A stretch of DNA of 64,000 nucleotides. Origin: Nocardia aurantia. GTDB taxonomy: Bacteria; Actinomycetota; Actinomycetes; Mycobacteriales; Mycobacteriaceae. Positions 8,072-17,509 of the stretch are shown piece after piece. The notes under the pieces are model-generated. The model ran no database searches and was not told the DNA's origin. It saw only the letters and a list, made by a program, of their open reading frames with translations. Position numbers and translations under genes: made by a program. Each line of letters opens with the position of its first letter. Position 1 is the stretch's first letter. Location: NCBI RefSeq assembly GCF_009604425.1, contig NZ_WEGI01000007.1, positions 310,001 through 374,000 of the forward strand, read 5' to 3'.

Positions 8072-11000
8072 CTATGCATCGTGGACCGGACGGCTCCGGC
8101 ATGCAGACTCGGCGATCTGCTTCGCCAGCGGCAGCACCAGCGCGAGCGCGGCGATCGCGAGATCGGTGAGTTGCTTCTGCCCGACTTCCTCCAGCACCGC
8201 CCGCATCAATACGTCACGGTCGTCCCAACCGTAATCGGCCGCTTGGACTGCCATGATCTCGGCCAACTCCCGCGGGGGAACCTGATCGAGGGAACGCGGT
8301 CCCAGGTCACGGCACTGTGTGATCTCCTGCCCGGCAACACGATAGGTCAGCAGATTGGGATCGCCGAGATCCAGCTCGTCATCGACCAGTAGATCTCCCC
8401 GGTCCACCGCAGCAGCCAATGCGTGGTCGAGCTTGCGGCGCACGTCGTCGCGCTGCCTCGTCCGAGCCGCCGCCACGTAGGCGGCGCGCAGGCGGGCACC
8501 CGTCACCGGGCCCTCGACTGCGACGATGCTGACGAAGTCTGCGGCGATACCGGCATGGCTTGCGAGCGTAGGGCTTTCCAGCTGGCCGATAAAGGACAGA
8601 TATGGCTTGATCGCGTGCGGTCCACACGATTCGTTGCCGACGGCAGAACTCGATCCCGCGCCGTGGGCCTGCTGCGGATCCCACAGATCGGGAAACTCCC
8701 CCACCAACTCGATATCAGCCTCGGCGGGAGCCTGGACCGGACCGACAGCGGGCCTGGGCATCGCCGATTCGACGGCGTCCGTTGCCGGGACGAGGATGTC
8801 ACGGGTTTCCACCATCTCGTCCGCGATGGGCCGAATCCCGAGCCCTTCCAGCAACTCCCACAGCTCACCGAGGCAACGCTGTGCGTCGATGATGAAGTCG
8901 AACTGCCGAATCCGGTGGAACGGCCACTCACAGCGCTCCAGATCGCGCTGGGCGTCGAGTTCCAGGCGGAATTCTTCGGGGCCCGCCCACCGGTCCCCGT
9001 CGCATTGAACCGCAAGCAGCCCTTGCCGTCCGACCACGACCATGTCGATCTCGTATCCGGTGTCGCTGTGGTGCGCGACGACCTGATAGCCCCGGTCCAC
9101 GATGCAATTGAATATCTGCTGCTCGAACAGCGAGTCGAACGGTTCCACGATGCGATCGTCCGGAACTCGTTGCGGCGGTTCGGTATCAACCAGGACCCGC
9201 TGCTCCACCTGCTGGCAGTAGTCCAGCAGCTGGAAGCGCATATCGGCACTGTTGGTAAGCTCGTCGGCCCGTACCGAGTGGAACACCCACAGCTGGTCCT
9301 TGGCCCGGGAGACGGCGACGTTGTAGCGCTGCACAGTGGTGTCGGTGGTCTGTGCGGTGAGCCGTCGATCAGGACCGGGAGCAGCGACCATCGACAGGAA
9401 GATGACATCGCGTTCGGCGCCCTGGAAATCGGCGGCGTCACCGCAGCGCAATTGCCGACGGTCCTGCTCCTCCGGCGGAATGCGGTTCATCAGTTGCTGG
9501 GTGAGCAGCTTGACCTGCGCCGTGCCGGTTAAGGAGATGACGCCGAAGGTCTTGCCGTCGTAGCGTGGGTCGGCCAGGCAACGTTCGAGCTGGTCGACCA
9601 GCCGATCGGCTTCGATGGGGTTGGTGCGATTCGATTCGTAACTGCCGTCGGGAACGTACACGGAACGTATCGGCGGCAGCCGGTCGCTACCGCAGCGGCG
9701 CACGGGAATCAGGCGAACGCCGTCAGGTGCGTACGCGATCCTGTTCGAGAACTCGATAATCTCGGGCACACAGCGCCGATGTTCGACGAGGGTCAACCGG
9801 GCTGGGAAACGCACCAGTGCTTCATCGAACAGGCTGCGTTTGGGATCCGACCACGATGCCTTGAATTCATCGTCGTGCAGATATTGTGAGACCAGGCCCT
9901 TGACCTCGGTCTCGTCGATGCCGACCGCTGAGGGCGACACCTGCTTGTCGTCACCGATGACAACGATGCGCGGAGCAAGATACTGCAGGAACACCGCTTC
10001 CTGACCGGCCTGAGAGGCCTCGTCGACGATCACGACGTCGAACATGTTCTCGTCGACGGGGAACTGCTCGACGAACCGGTAGATCGGCATGATCCATACC
10101 GGCACGGCATCCCGGCAGTTTTTCAGCGCCGCCCGGATATCGGATCGCCGTTGTTCCGCGTGCATGCCGGTACCTTTGCCGAGGCGCTTGACCAGCTGTG
10201 CGTACTGCGTCAGGTATGCCTTGGCCTTCTGGGGCAGCCGGCCGGGCCCGACCGCCCGGTCCCACGCGCGGGTGACTGCCAAATGTTCCGATACGGCTCG
10301 CAGATCCGCTTCCACCGCGTCCAGCATCCGGCACAGACGATTGGCCTCGCCACCGGACTGCTCGAACAGCCAGCGTCCGGCCGCGGCCCAGTTCCATGCC
10401 GCCTCGAACGCCGCCAAGCGAACATCCCAAGCCGGATCACCAGGAGCCGCGGCCACCGCCTCGCGGAGCTTCGGCACATTCTGCAATCGAAGCCCGAGTT
10501 CGGTTCTGCGGTGGAACTTCTCGTGCACCGCGCGGAGGGCAGCCAGTCGCTCGTGAGCGAGCCGGTAATCCGGCGCGCGGCGATGACGCACGGCCGTTTC
10601 GAGCGCCAGCCGGCTGGGTGATTCGTGCCGGTTTGCCGGCGCAGCGAGTTGCTGCGCCAACGTGTCGATCGTCGCGTTCGCGGTCTGCCATTCCGCGATG
10701 GCGTCCGCTGCCGCGAGGACTTCCAGGGCGAGCCGGATCTCCCGGAACTCGGACCACGACGGCACCGGGACAGCACATTCCGACAATGAGACGGCCGCCT
10801 GCCTGAGCCGGCTGTCGAACTCGAGTACCTGCAGCAGGATCTGCAGCATTCCTCGATGCCATGCCAGCCGCTCGTGATGCGTGTCATGTTCGGGGATGAT
10901 CGCGGAGCCCGGCCACATCAGATCGAGCGCGTGTAGCTGGCGGCCGATGTGCTCGTCCCGCAGGAATTGGTCAAGTTGTACGATAGATGTCGGAAAACGA

Positions 11001-13237
11001 CCGTCGACGCGGACGCGCTGGAACAGCTCAGCCGACTCTTTCACGGTCTTGGGCGTCAACAGACCGGTTTTCGGTGAGCCATCGGCGTTGGTCTTGAGCG
11101 GACCGGATTCGGCAATGTGGCGTTTCAGGGTTTCCGCCAGCTGCGCCAAGCGGCCGCGGTCATCTCCCGTCACCGACACCTCGGTATAGCCGAGCGCGGC
11201 CACCGCACGGTCGAGCTGATGGCACATCTGGCCGATACGTTCCGCGCGGGCGCTCCACTCGTGCGTACGACGAGCACGAATATCGTCGAGCGCCTCGGCA
11301 ACCCAGGCCTCGGGTCGGCGCCGCAGCGCGGTGTCGGTGGATTGCACGACGAGCAGCACATCGCGCGCCCGGGCTCGGACCTCCGGTGTCAACAGTGAAA
11401 TTTGTTGCAACACAGCCTGGTTCCGTAGATGGTCGAACCCGCGGCAAGCCGCGTCTGCCTCCGCGAGTCGAGTGCACCACCGCTCGAACTCGTCCGGTGA
11501 CGGAATGTCGTGCAGAGCGACGGATTCCGGTCGGTCCGCCTCGGGATCGTCGAGGCTCACATCCACCAGCAACGCCCGCCACTCGCAGATCTCGACACCG
11601 GAAGCCGGGACCGCGGTGCCCAGGCGCGCGTCCGCGAGACTCTCGATCCACTCGAACAAGGGCCGATCGGCACGATACCGTGTGGCGATCTCCGCGAGAG
11701 TTCCCGAGTAACCGGCGATCTCGTGGCGGGACACCTCGTGCTCCCGGACCCGCAGCAATTGCCGCTGCAGGTCGGCGCGCTGGCCACCCAGCAGGCGGAC
11801 CCGGCCGAGAGCGAGGTCGATGCGCCGGCGATTGGTGATCGAATCGTGACTGTCCGACTCGCCTTTGATGGTATCGACCGCAGTACGCAAATGTGCGAAA
11901 TCGTTCCGCGTAGTGCCTACAACGGACACGGCAAGGCTTTTCACGCCGTCAGGAAGCTGGTTTCGCACCTCTTCCAGCGCGCGGTCGGTCTGGGCGGTGA
12001 CCAGCACGCGTTTGCCCTGCGCTAGCAGATGGGTGATCAACGCGGCGGCGGTGTGGGTCTTGCCGGTGCCCGGAGGGCCCTGCACAATCGTGTGCGCATG
12101 GCTGTCGACGTGGCGCAACACCTCCAGTTGATATCGATTGAGCGGCTTCGGCAGGAAGCAGTCGTCACCGTGACGAACCATCGCGCCGTCATCGACGGGG
12201 CCGGCGACCTCGGGGCTGAGATTCACTTCGACCAGGCTGCGTACACCGGCGGGGACGACGCCGGTGTCCCGGATCCGATCGGAGATGGACCGAAGTACCT
12301 TGACCATCCCGGCCTTGCCGCGGCGCCGGAGGATGACGGCCGGGGCGTACGTGGCGGTCGGATTCTTCGACGCGCCGACCGGCCGCAGGTCATCGAGGTA
12401 GACCGCGTCGGAGTTGATGCAGTGGATCAGCATTTTGACCAGCGCGCCGGCGGGCTCCCGGTCGAACGGTTCGGCGCCACCGTCGCGGGCGGCCTCTTCT
12501 GCGCGAGCGAGGTCCTTGGGTGCGGCAAGCATCGAATTCTCGAGGATTTCCGGCAGTTCGACGGTCCACCGTGTGGCATCGGGGTCGATCGCGACCGCGA
12601 CGGTGCCGAGTTCGGAGTTGAAACGGAATTCGACCGCAACGGTGAGAACATGCCGCTTCACACCGCGCGCACCGGATACCGACCACTCCAGGCAGCCGAT
12701 GCCCAGGACCGCTTCCAGAGTCTCCGAGCCGACGGCCTGCCGTGTGTACATCTGATAGAGAGTCTGGTAAAGCCGCTGCGCTTCCAGCTCGATGCGCGCG
12801 CGTTCGGCCCAGTGCCGCCACCGAGTCAGCCACAGACCGAAAGCTTCGGATACCTCCGGGTGGCGGGACAGCAGTTCTGGTTCTTCGCCGGGGGCACCCG
12901 GGAGGCTGTCGCGTAGTGCGGGTTCGGTGGCCGGATCATCGATGGCCTCGGCGTGCAGCCAGGGTCGCACGATGTATTCCGTCTCCGGAGGTGTTGTGAC
13001 CGTGACCTTCTCGACGCGCAGAAACGGCTGGCCGGAAGTCGCGTCCGTATAGGAAACAGCCGCGTGCTCAGGCAAGTCGGCGATCCACAGCACCGCTCCC
13101 TCACTCGCGTAGGTGCTGATGTGTTCAATTCTGGACATTCCGACGGCCTGTGCGCGCGCCAGAAATTCGAACAACCGCGCGCCACGATCGGCCAGACTGC
13201 CCGGGGACGCCACTGCCCCACCCTGCACACCGGACAC
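8072..13237 (-). CDS. Giant SF1 helicase with MTES_1575/DUF559-like nuclease and DUF3320-like tail
   Basis: This 1,721-residue protein starts at GTG 13237 with GGAGAGG about 7 nt upstream. The N-terminal ~380 residues are unassigned. Walker A GPPGTGKTHTAAAL lies near residue 388, a long helical insertion follows, motif II VVIVDEASQAGQE lies near 1069 and motif VI VAVSRAKDQLWVF near 1309. These mark an Upf1/AAA_11-AAA_12-type SF1 helicase. Residues ~1370-1460 (FNCIVDRGYQVV, GYEIDMVV, LLAVQCDGD) form a restriction-like fold of the MTES_1575/DUF559 type with D and Q at the active-site strand. A DUF3320-like winged domain follows (~1590-1665, VEGPVTGARLRAAYV). Proteins of this build are frequent in phage-defence islands, and this one leads the minus-strand series. 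Confidence 0.86.
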   Translation of the reverse strand: MSGVQGGAVASPGSLADRGARLFEFLARAQAVGMSRIEHISTYASEGAVLWIADLPEHAAVSYTDATSGQPFLRVEKVTVTTPPETEYIVRPWLHAEAIDDPATEPALRDSLPGAPGEEPELLSRHPEVSEAFGLWLTRWRHWAERARIELEAQRLYQTLYQMYTRQAVGSETLEAVLGIGCLEWSVSGARGVKRHVLTVAVEFRFNSELGTVAVAIDPDATRWTVELPEILENSMLAAPKDLARAEEAARDGGAEPFDREPAGALVKMLIHCINSDAVYLDDLRPVGASKNPTATYAPAVILRRRGKAGMVKVLRSISDRIRDTGVVPAGVRSLVEVNLSPEVAGPVDDGAMVRHGDDCFLPKPLNRYQLEVLRHVDSHAHTIVQGPPGTGKTHTAAALITHLLAQGKRVLVTAQTDRALEEVRNQLPDGVKSLAVSVVGTTRNDFAHLRTAVDTIKGESDSHDSITNRRRIDLALGRVRLLGGQRADLQRQLLRVREHEVSRHEIAGYSGTLAEIATRYRADRPLFEWIESLADARLGTAVPASGVEICEWRALLVDVSLDDPEADRPESVALHDIPSPDEFERWCTRLAEADAACRGFDHLRNQAVLQQISLLTPEVRARARDVLLVVQSTDTALRRRPEAWVAEALDDIRARRTHEWSARAERIGQMCHQLDRAVAALGYTEVSVTGDDRGRLAQLAETLKRHIAESGPLKTNADGSPKTGLLTPKTVKESAELFQRVRVDGRFPTSIVQLDQFLRDEHIGRQLHALDLMWPGSAIIPEHDTHHERLAWHRGMLQILLQVLEFDSRLRQAAVSLSECAVPVPSWSEFREIRLALEVLAAADAIAEWQTANATIDTLAQQLAAPANRHESPSRLALETAVRHRRAPDYRLAHERLAALRAVHEKFHRRTELGLRLQNVPKLREAVAAAPGDPAWDVRLAAFEAAWNWAAAGRWLFEQSGGEANRLCRMLDAVEADLRAVSEHLAVTRAWDRAVGPGRLPQKAKAYLTQYAQLVKRLGKGTGMHAEQRRSDIRAALKNCRDAVPVWIMPIYRFVEQFPVDENMFDVVIVDEASQAGQEAVFLQYLAPRIVVIGDDKQVSPSAVGIDETEVKGLVSQYLHDDEFKASWSDPKRSLFDEALVRFPARLTLVEHRRCVPEIIEFSNRIAYAPDGVRLIPVRRCGSDRLPPIRSVYVPDGSYESNRTNPIEADRLVDQLERCLADPRYDGKTFGVISLTGTAQVKLLTQQLMNRIPPEEQDRRQLRCGDAADFQGAERDVIFLSMVAAPGPDRRLTAQTTDTTVQRYNVAVSRAKDQLWVFHSVRADELTNSADMRFQLLDYCQQVEQRVLVDTEPPQRVPDDRIVEPFDSLFEQQIFNCIVDRGYQVVAHHSDTGYEIDMVVVGRQGLLAVQCDGDRWAGPEEFRLELDAQRDLERCEWPFHRIRQFDFIIDAQRCLGELWELLEGLGIRPIADEMVETRDILVPATDAVESAMPRPAVGPVQAPAEADIELVGEFPDLWDPQQAHGAGSSSAVGNESCGPHAIKPYLSFIGQLESPTLASHAGIAADFVSIVAVEGPVTGARLRAAYVAAARTRQRDDVRRKLDHALAAAVDRGDLLVDDELDLGDPNLLTYRVAGQEITQCRDLGPRSLDQVPPRELAEIMAVQAADYGWDDRDVLMRAVLEEVGQKQLTDLAIAALALVLPLAKQIAESACRSRPVHDA

Positions 13238-13321
13238 GAATCCTCTCCCCTCCCTCAGCGCCTGCCCGCGCTCTCGGTCAACGCTCTATCCACTACACGG
13301 TCGGTGGCCGGTCAGGTTACC

Positions 13322-13900
13322 GATTGCTCGTTTTCGCTTATGCGAGCCACGAGCTCGGTAATCCGGGAGTCGGTGGTGCCGTACTCGAATCGCAGGTGCG
13401 ACAGCAGGCGCTTGTACAGTTCGAGGCCGCCCGACCGATTCACCCAGCAGGGTGAGTCATGCGGCCTGTTGCTTGCGGCGATAGAGGACATCGGTGTCGC
13501 AATTGCCACGCGCAATGGATAGATCTTCGATGAGCACCTGGGATGAAGTCAATGCCTCTCGATAGTAGTTGGCTTCGAAATGCATGTCCGCCAACGTCAT
13601 TCGTGTCTTGATCACATCGTCGTCGGTGTCGCCGAGCTGATCGGTTCGCACCGACCACGGTGCCCAGGACGACGATCGCATGGTCGTACCGCGACTCGTC
13701 GGCGCTGTCGCGGGCGAACTCCACCGCCCGGCGGATATCGTCCCTGGTGTACTCCTCGACAACTCCGTGAGAACTCATCGGCGACGGAACTTCTCGGTGC
13801 CGAGCCGAATCCGCCACGCAGGCCAGCGCATATACATAGGCCGGGCTGCGGACGTCGGTGACCTCGGGACGGGAGTGGGCTTCATGGTGATCAGGCACAG
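13322..13900 (-). pseudogene. Decayed TPR-like protein gene
   Basis: Protein-like segments occur on the minus strand in three different frames and line up as one broken gene. Around 13870-13650 reads SPAYVYALACVADSA and VEEYTRDDIRRAVEFARDS. Around 13650-13457 reads KTRMTLADMHFEANYYREAL and DVLYRRKQQAA, ending in a stop. Around 13440-13322 reads LELYKRLLSHLRFEYG and TELVARISENE, ending in a stop. The 34-residue helical pattern resembles tetratricopeptide repeats. At least two frameshifts are needed to join the parts, and no start is visible. No intact gene exists between 13238 and 14084. Confidence 0.55.
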
Positions 13901-14084
13901 CGTCCGGTTCCACGTCACCGACGGCCAACACCGTATCGCCGCGATCAACGGCCGCGGCCGTGACCGCACCGCCATCACCGGCAGGCCCGCGAACCAGGTC
14001 GCGGACTTCCGAGGTCCAGGTACCGCAGAACAACCGTTTCGTTCGTTATCGCCTGCCCTCCTGTGGAATTCGATGCACCGATAC

Positions 14085-14429
14085 TCAGACGGCGCCGAGG
14101 GCGGCGGCGATCACGACGGGTACGAGGTACAGCAGGGGGTAGCCGATGTGGGTGTAGGCGCGGGCTCGGAGGACGGTGAGTACGGCGCCGAGGAAGTACA
14201 GGGTCAGGCCGATTGCCGCGGCTATGCCGATGGCCGGAACGGCCAGGCCGACAAGGAGTCCCACCGCGCCCGCGGCCTTGGCGACGCCCAGCCACGGCCA
14301 CCACGTGGCGGGGACGCCGTAGTCGGCCAGGGGCTCGACGACCCACTTCGCCTTCAGGAACACCGATACGGCCGAGAAGCCTACCCAGGCGGCGGCCAGG
14401 ATCGTCACGACGATGTGTGCGACCGACAT
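14085..14429 (-). CDS. DoxX-like small membrane protein
   Basis: A 114-residue, very hydrophobic protein starting at ATG 14429. Four membrane segments can be drawn: residues ~4-25, 43-62, 63-85 and 92-112. The arrangement, the FSAVSVFLKA entry and the PWLGVAKAAGAVGLL core fit the DoxX/DoxX-like family. Family members are small four-helix membrane proteins, some linked to redox balance; no specific substrate can be read here. It stands alone beside a decayed gene, and no operon partner overlaps it. Confidence 0.8.
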   Translation of the reverse strand: MSVAHIVVTILAAAWVGFSAVSVFLKAKWVVEPLADYGVPATWWPWLGVAKAAGAVGLLVGLAVPAIGIAAAIGLTLYFLGAVLTVLRARAYTHIGYPLLYLVPVVIAAALGAV

Positions 14430-14564
14430 TGCGCTCTCCGATCTCGACGGAGCCGGAATCGTCCGGCTCTCACAGCGAGTCGCCGGGGGAGGCGGCGGCT
14501 CTGGGTATGGGACGAGATTCGGGGCGGGAGTGTGACATCGGAAGTGGGACGGCGGGACTGTGGG

Positions 14565-15275
14565 TCAGCCGGGGCCCGGGTGGAAGTGGGTGCAGCCGAT
14601 GGGGGTTCGCGGGGGTGCGGGGCCCGGGTCGGGGTCGTCGCCGCGCATGGCGGTGATGTAGGGGCGCATGCCCAGGGCCATGTCGACGCAGGCGCCGAGC
14701 AGGGCGTCGAGTTCTTCGCGGTCCACTCGGCGTTCCACCACCAGGCGGGTGCCCAGGATCGGGAGGGGGAGGGGGGTGCCGGTGCGGTCCCACCAGAGGT
14801 GGGTGTCCCACAGTTGGTCGATGTGGTGGGGGGCCCAGCCGGGGACCGTGCGGATCACCTGTAGCCGGCCGAACTCGTTGCCGGACTGGTCGAGGACCAG
14901 CAGGTGGAACAGGTCGGGGGTGCGGGGTTCGGTGGGGTGGGGGACGAAGTGGCAGAGGGTGCCGCCGGTGGCGGCGGCCGCGGTGGAGCTGATGCCGTGC
15001 AGGATGGTGCCGATCGCGGCGCCGTCACCGCGGCGCAGCACGGTCGCGTCGCCGCCGCGCGGCTCCACCAGTACGACCGAGCCGTCGGTGTAGGTGAGAC
15101 GGTGCCGGGGGCCGGGGGGCCGACCGCGGCCGAACAGGGCGCCGAGTCGTGAACCGCGCTGGTCCGGGGCGGGGACGGCGACGGCGACCGGGTCGTCCGG
15201 TCCGCGCCGGAAGGCGAGCGTCCACACGCCGGTACCGGCCGAGGCGTCGCGCCCGATCCGGCCCTCGATCATCAT
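14565..15275 (-). CDS. Hypothetical protein, scramblase-like repeat pattern possible
   Basis: A 236-residue soluble protein. ATG 15275 was chosen because GGAACGG lies just upstream; an in-frame ATG at 15299 has no ribosome site. The sequence reads as two beta-rich halves around residues 35-90 and 100-165 (LTYTDGSVVLVEP; FHLLVLDQSGNEFGRLQV). That kind of pattern is seen in LURP/scramblase-fold proteins, but I would not assign that family. The C-terminus is Pro-rich. No catalytic motif, signal peptide or membrane segment is visible. Function unknown. Confidence 0.6.
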   Translation of the reverse strand: MMIEGRIGRDASAGTGVWTLAFRRGPDDPVAVAVPAPDQRGSRLGALFGRGRPPGPRHRLTYTDGSVVLVEPRGGDATVLRRGDGAAIGTILHGISSTAAAATGGTLCHFVPHPTEPRTPDLFHLLVLDQSGNEFGRLQVIRTVPGWAPHHIDQLWDTHLWWDRTGTPLPLPILGTRLVVERRVDREELDALLGACVDMALGMRPYITAMRGDDPDPGPAPPRTPIGCTHFHPGPG

Positions 15276-15548
15276 TGATCCGTTCCGCAGGCCTGGCATG
15301 GGTCAGATCGTAGAACTGTGATCTAGATCTCACTGGTAAATCGGACGTATCAAACGCTGGCGAGTCCGCTCGGACGGCGACAGTGGCGGTGACGCACGGG
15401 TCGGCGCTAAACACGCGGCGCGGTGTACGCGGAAATCGGCCGATCCGTTCGGATTCACCGGCCGCCTGCGCGAGTTACCATCGCAACAGCCCACGCGCTT
15501 CCGCGGAGCGCGAACACGCCCCGGCAGTCGACGGATGGGATCTCGAAG

Positions 15549-16865
15549 ATGAACTCTCACAACAGACGACGACGCGGCTCACGAATCGCGATTGCGGCAC
15601 TGGCGGTTTCGATCGTGGCGTTGTGCGCCCCGGCCACCGGGCAGGCCGACGCGCCGCCGGTTCCGCCGCTCGGCGGCGATTTCCTCTGGGGCGTGGCCTC
15701 TTCCGGATTTCAGAGCGAAGGCTATGCACCGGACAGCAATTGGCGCCGGCACGCCGGTGCGACGGCGCCGGACGCGTATCGCGATTCGGTGGACTTCTAT
15801 CACCATTACCGCGAGGATATCGCGCTCGCACGGGATCTCGGTGTGAAGGTGTATCGGATCAGCGTCGAGTGGGCGCGGATCCAGCCCCGGCCGGGCGAAT
15901 GGGACGAGGACGGTTTCGCGTTCTACGACAACGTGATCGGCGCGATCCGGGCGGCCGGGATGCGGCCGATGATCACCCTCGACCACTGGGTGTACCCCGG
16001 CTGGGAGGCCGATCGCGGCGGCTGGGCCCAGCCGGGCATGGTGGACGACTGGCTCGCCTCGGCCCGGCGGGTCGTGGATCGGTACGCCGGCGACGATCCG
16101 CTGTGGGTCACGATCAACGAGCCGTTCGACTATCCGCGGCTGATGGTGAGCCAGGGACAGTTGCGCCAGGATCAGGTTCCGGCGATGTACGACCGGATGG
16201 TGGCCGTGCACAACTCGATCTACGACTACATCCACGCCCGGCAGCCGGGGGCGATGGTGACCAGCAATGTGTCGTATCTGCCGCTCGTCGAGACGCTGAC
16301 GGCGCTGGCCTTCGAGGATCGGATCGCCGCCAAACTCGATTACGTCGGCATCGACTACTACTACGGCGAACCGCCCGGTTCGGCCGCGCTGAACAATCCG
16401 CCGTGGCTGGATCCGCTGCAGCCGGAGGGCATCTACTACGCGCTGCGGCACTACGCGCGCCAATTCCCCGGCAAGCCACTGTATGTCGTCGAGAACGGCA
16501 TGGCCACGCTGGACGGCGGGCCCCGGCAGGACGGCTGGACCCGCGCCGACGATCTGCGTGACACCGCCTACTGGTTGCAGCGCGCGCGGGCCGACGGGCT
16601 GAACGTCATCGGCTACAACTACTGGAGTCTCACCGACAATTACGAATGGGGCAGTTACGCACCGCGTTTCGGGCTCTACACGGTCGACGTCACCAGTGAT
16701 CCGACGCTGACCCGGCGGCCCACCGACGCGGTCCCCGCCTACCGGGACCTCATCGCGGCCGGCGGTGTGCCGGGCGACTACGCGCTGTCGCATCCGACGG
16801 CGAACTGTTCGGCGGTCGACCCGCCGAGCAGTTGCCTGCAACCGGTGACCGGTCCGACCCGTTAA
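15549..16865 (+). CDS. Secreted glycoside hydrolase family 1 (beta-glucosidase-like)
   Basis: The 438-residue product has a signal peptide (RRRRGSRIAIAALAVSIVAL, cleavage likely near residue 33). ATG 15549 follows GGGATCTCGAAG. The GH1 hallmarks are present: entry motif FLWGVASSGFQSEG, acid/base TINEP near residue 188, nucleophile VENGM near residue 315 and SLTDNYEWG near the C-terminus. A retaining beta-glycosidase exported from the cell is expected; most bacterial GH1 enzymes are cytoplasmic, so the signal peptide is notable. The substrate cannot be read. Its stop codon overlaps that of the convergent response-regulator gene by two bases, with no separate terminator between them. Confidence 0.9.
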   Translation: MNSHNRRRRGSRIAIAALAVSIVALCAPATGQADAPPVPPLGGDFLWGVASSGFQSEGYAPDSNWRRHAGATAPDAYRDSVDFYHHYREDIALARDLGVKVYRISVEWARIQPRPGEWDEDGFAFYDNVIGAIRAAGMRPMITLDHWVYPGWEADRGGWAQPGMVDDWLASARRVVDRYAGDDPLWVTINEPFDYPRLMVSQGQLRQDQVPAMYDRMVAVHNSIYDYIHARQPGAMVTSNVSYLPLVETLTALAFEDRIAAKLDYVGIDYYYGEPPGSAALNNPPWLDPLQPEGIYYALRHYARQFPGKPLYVVENGMATLDGGPRQDGWTRADDLRDTAYWLQRARADGLNVIGYNYWSLTDNYEWGSYAPRFGLYTVDVTSDPTLTRRPTDAVPAYRDLIAAGGVPGDYALSHPTANCSAVDPPSSCLQPVTGPTR

Positions 16866-17509
16866 TCCTGGTCGTGCTGAAGGTATTCCAGCACGGCGAG
16901 GACGCGGCGGTTGCCGTCCGTGTCGGCGGGCAGGTCCAGTTTCGCGAAGATGTTGTTGATGTGCTTGCTGATCGCCTGCTGGCTCAGCACCAGGGCAGCG
17001 GCGATACCGGCGTTGTTGCGGCCTTCGGCCATGAGCGACAACACCTCTCGTTCCCGATCGGTGAGGCGGGCGAGGCCGCTGCGCCGATGGGCGACCATCG
17101 CCGCGACGACCTTCGGATCCAGTACCGTGCCGCCGGCCGCGACCCGGCCGATGGTGTCCAGGAACATGTCGATGTGCGCGACCCGGTCCTTCAGCAGATA
17201 GCCGAGCGCGCCGTCGCCGGAGCTCATCAGCTCGCGGGCGTAGAGCTGTTCGACGTACTGGCTGAGCACCAGCACAGGCAGGCCCGGCCGGCGCCGGCGC
17301 GCCTCGATCGCGGCGACCAGACCCTCGTTGGTGAAGGTGGGCGGCATCCGGACGTCGAGGATCACCAGGTCGGGACGTTCCCGCTCGACCGCCTCCGGCA
17401 GCCCCGCGGCGTCGCCCAGTTCGGCCGCGACGTCGATGTCGTGCGCGTTCAGCAGCCTGGTCAGCCCGTCGCGCAGCAGCACCGAATCCTCGGCGATCAC
17501 AACTCGCAC
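16862..17509 (-). CDS. NarL/LuxR-type response regulator
   Basis: A 215-residue two-domain protein starting at GTG 17509. The receiver domain carries IAEDSVLLRDG at the N-terminus and phosphoacceptor Asp52 in LVILDVRMPP; the C-terminal LuxR helix-turn-helix includes LTDREREVLSLMAEG. It overlaps the histidine kinase gene by 13 bp, so the pair is translationally coupled and surely cognate. The kinase in turn overlaps an ABC transporter gene. The likely job is to control that transporter or cell-envelope genes in response to a membrane or peptide stimulus (inference from context). Confidence 0.93.
   Translation of the reverse strand: MRVVIAEDSVLLRDGLTRLLNAHDIDVAAELGDAAGLPEAVERERPDLVILDVRMPPTFTNEGLVAAIEARRRRPGLPVLVLSQYVEQLYARELMSSGDGALGYLLKDRVAHIDMFLDTIGRVAAGGTVLDPKVVAAMVAHRRSGLARLTDREREVLSLMAEGRNNAGIAAALVLSQQAISKHINNIFAKLDLPADTDGNRRVLAVLEYLQHDQD

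Noticed and set aside
10020..10040. LexA-box-like sequence near GAACATGTTC
   Set aside because: It lies inside the SF1 helicase coding frame at motif II and not at any promoter.
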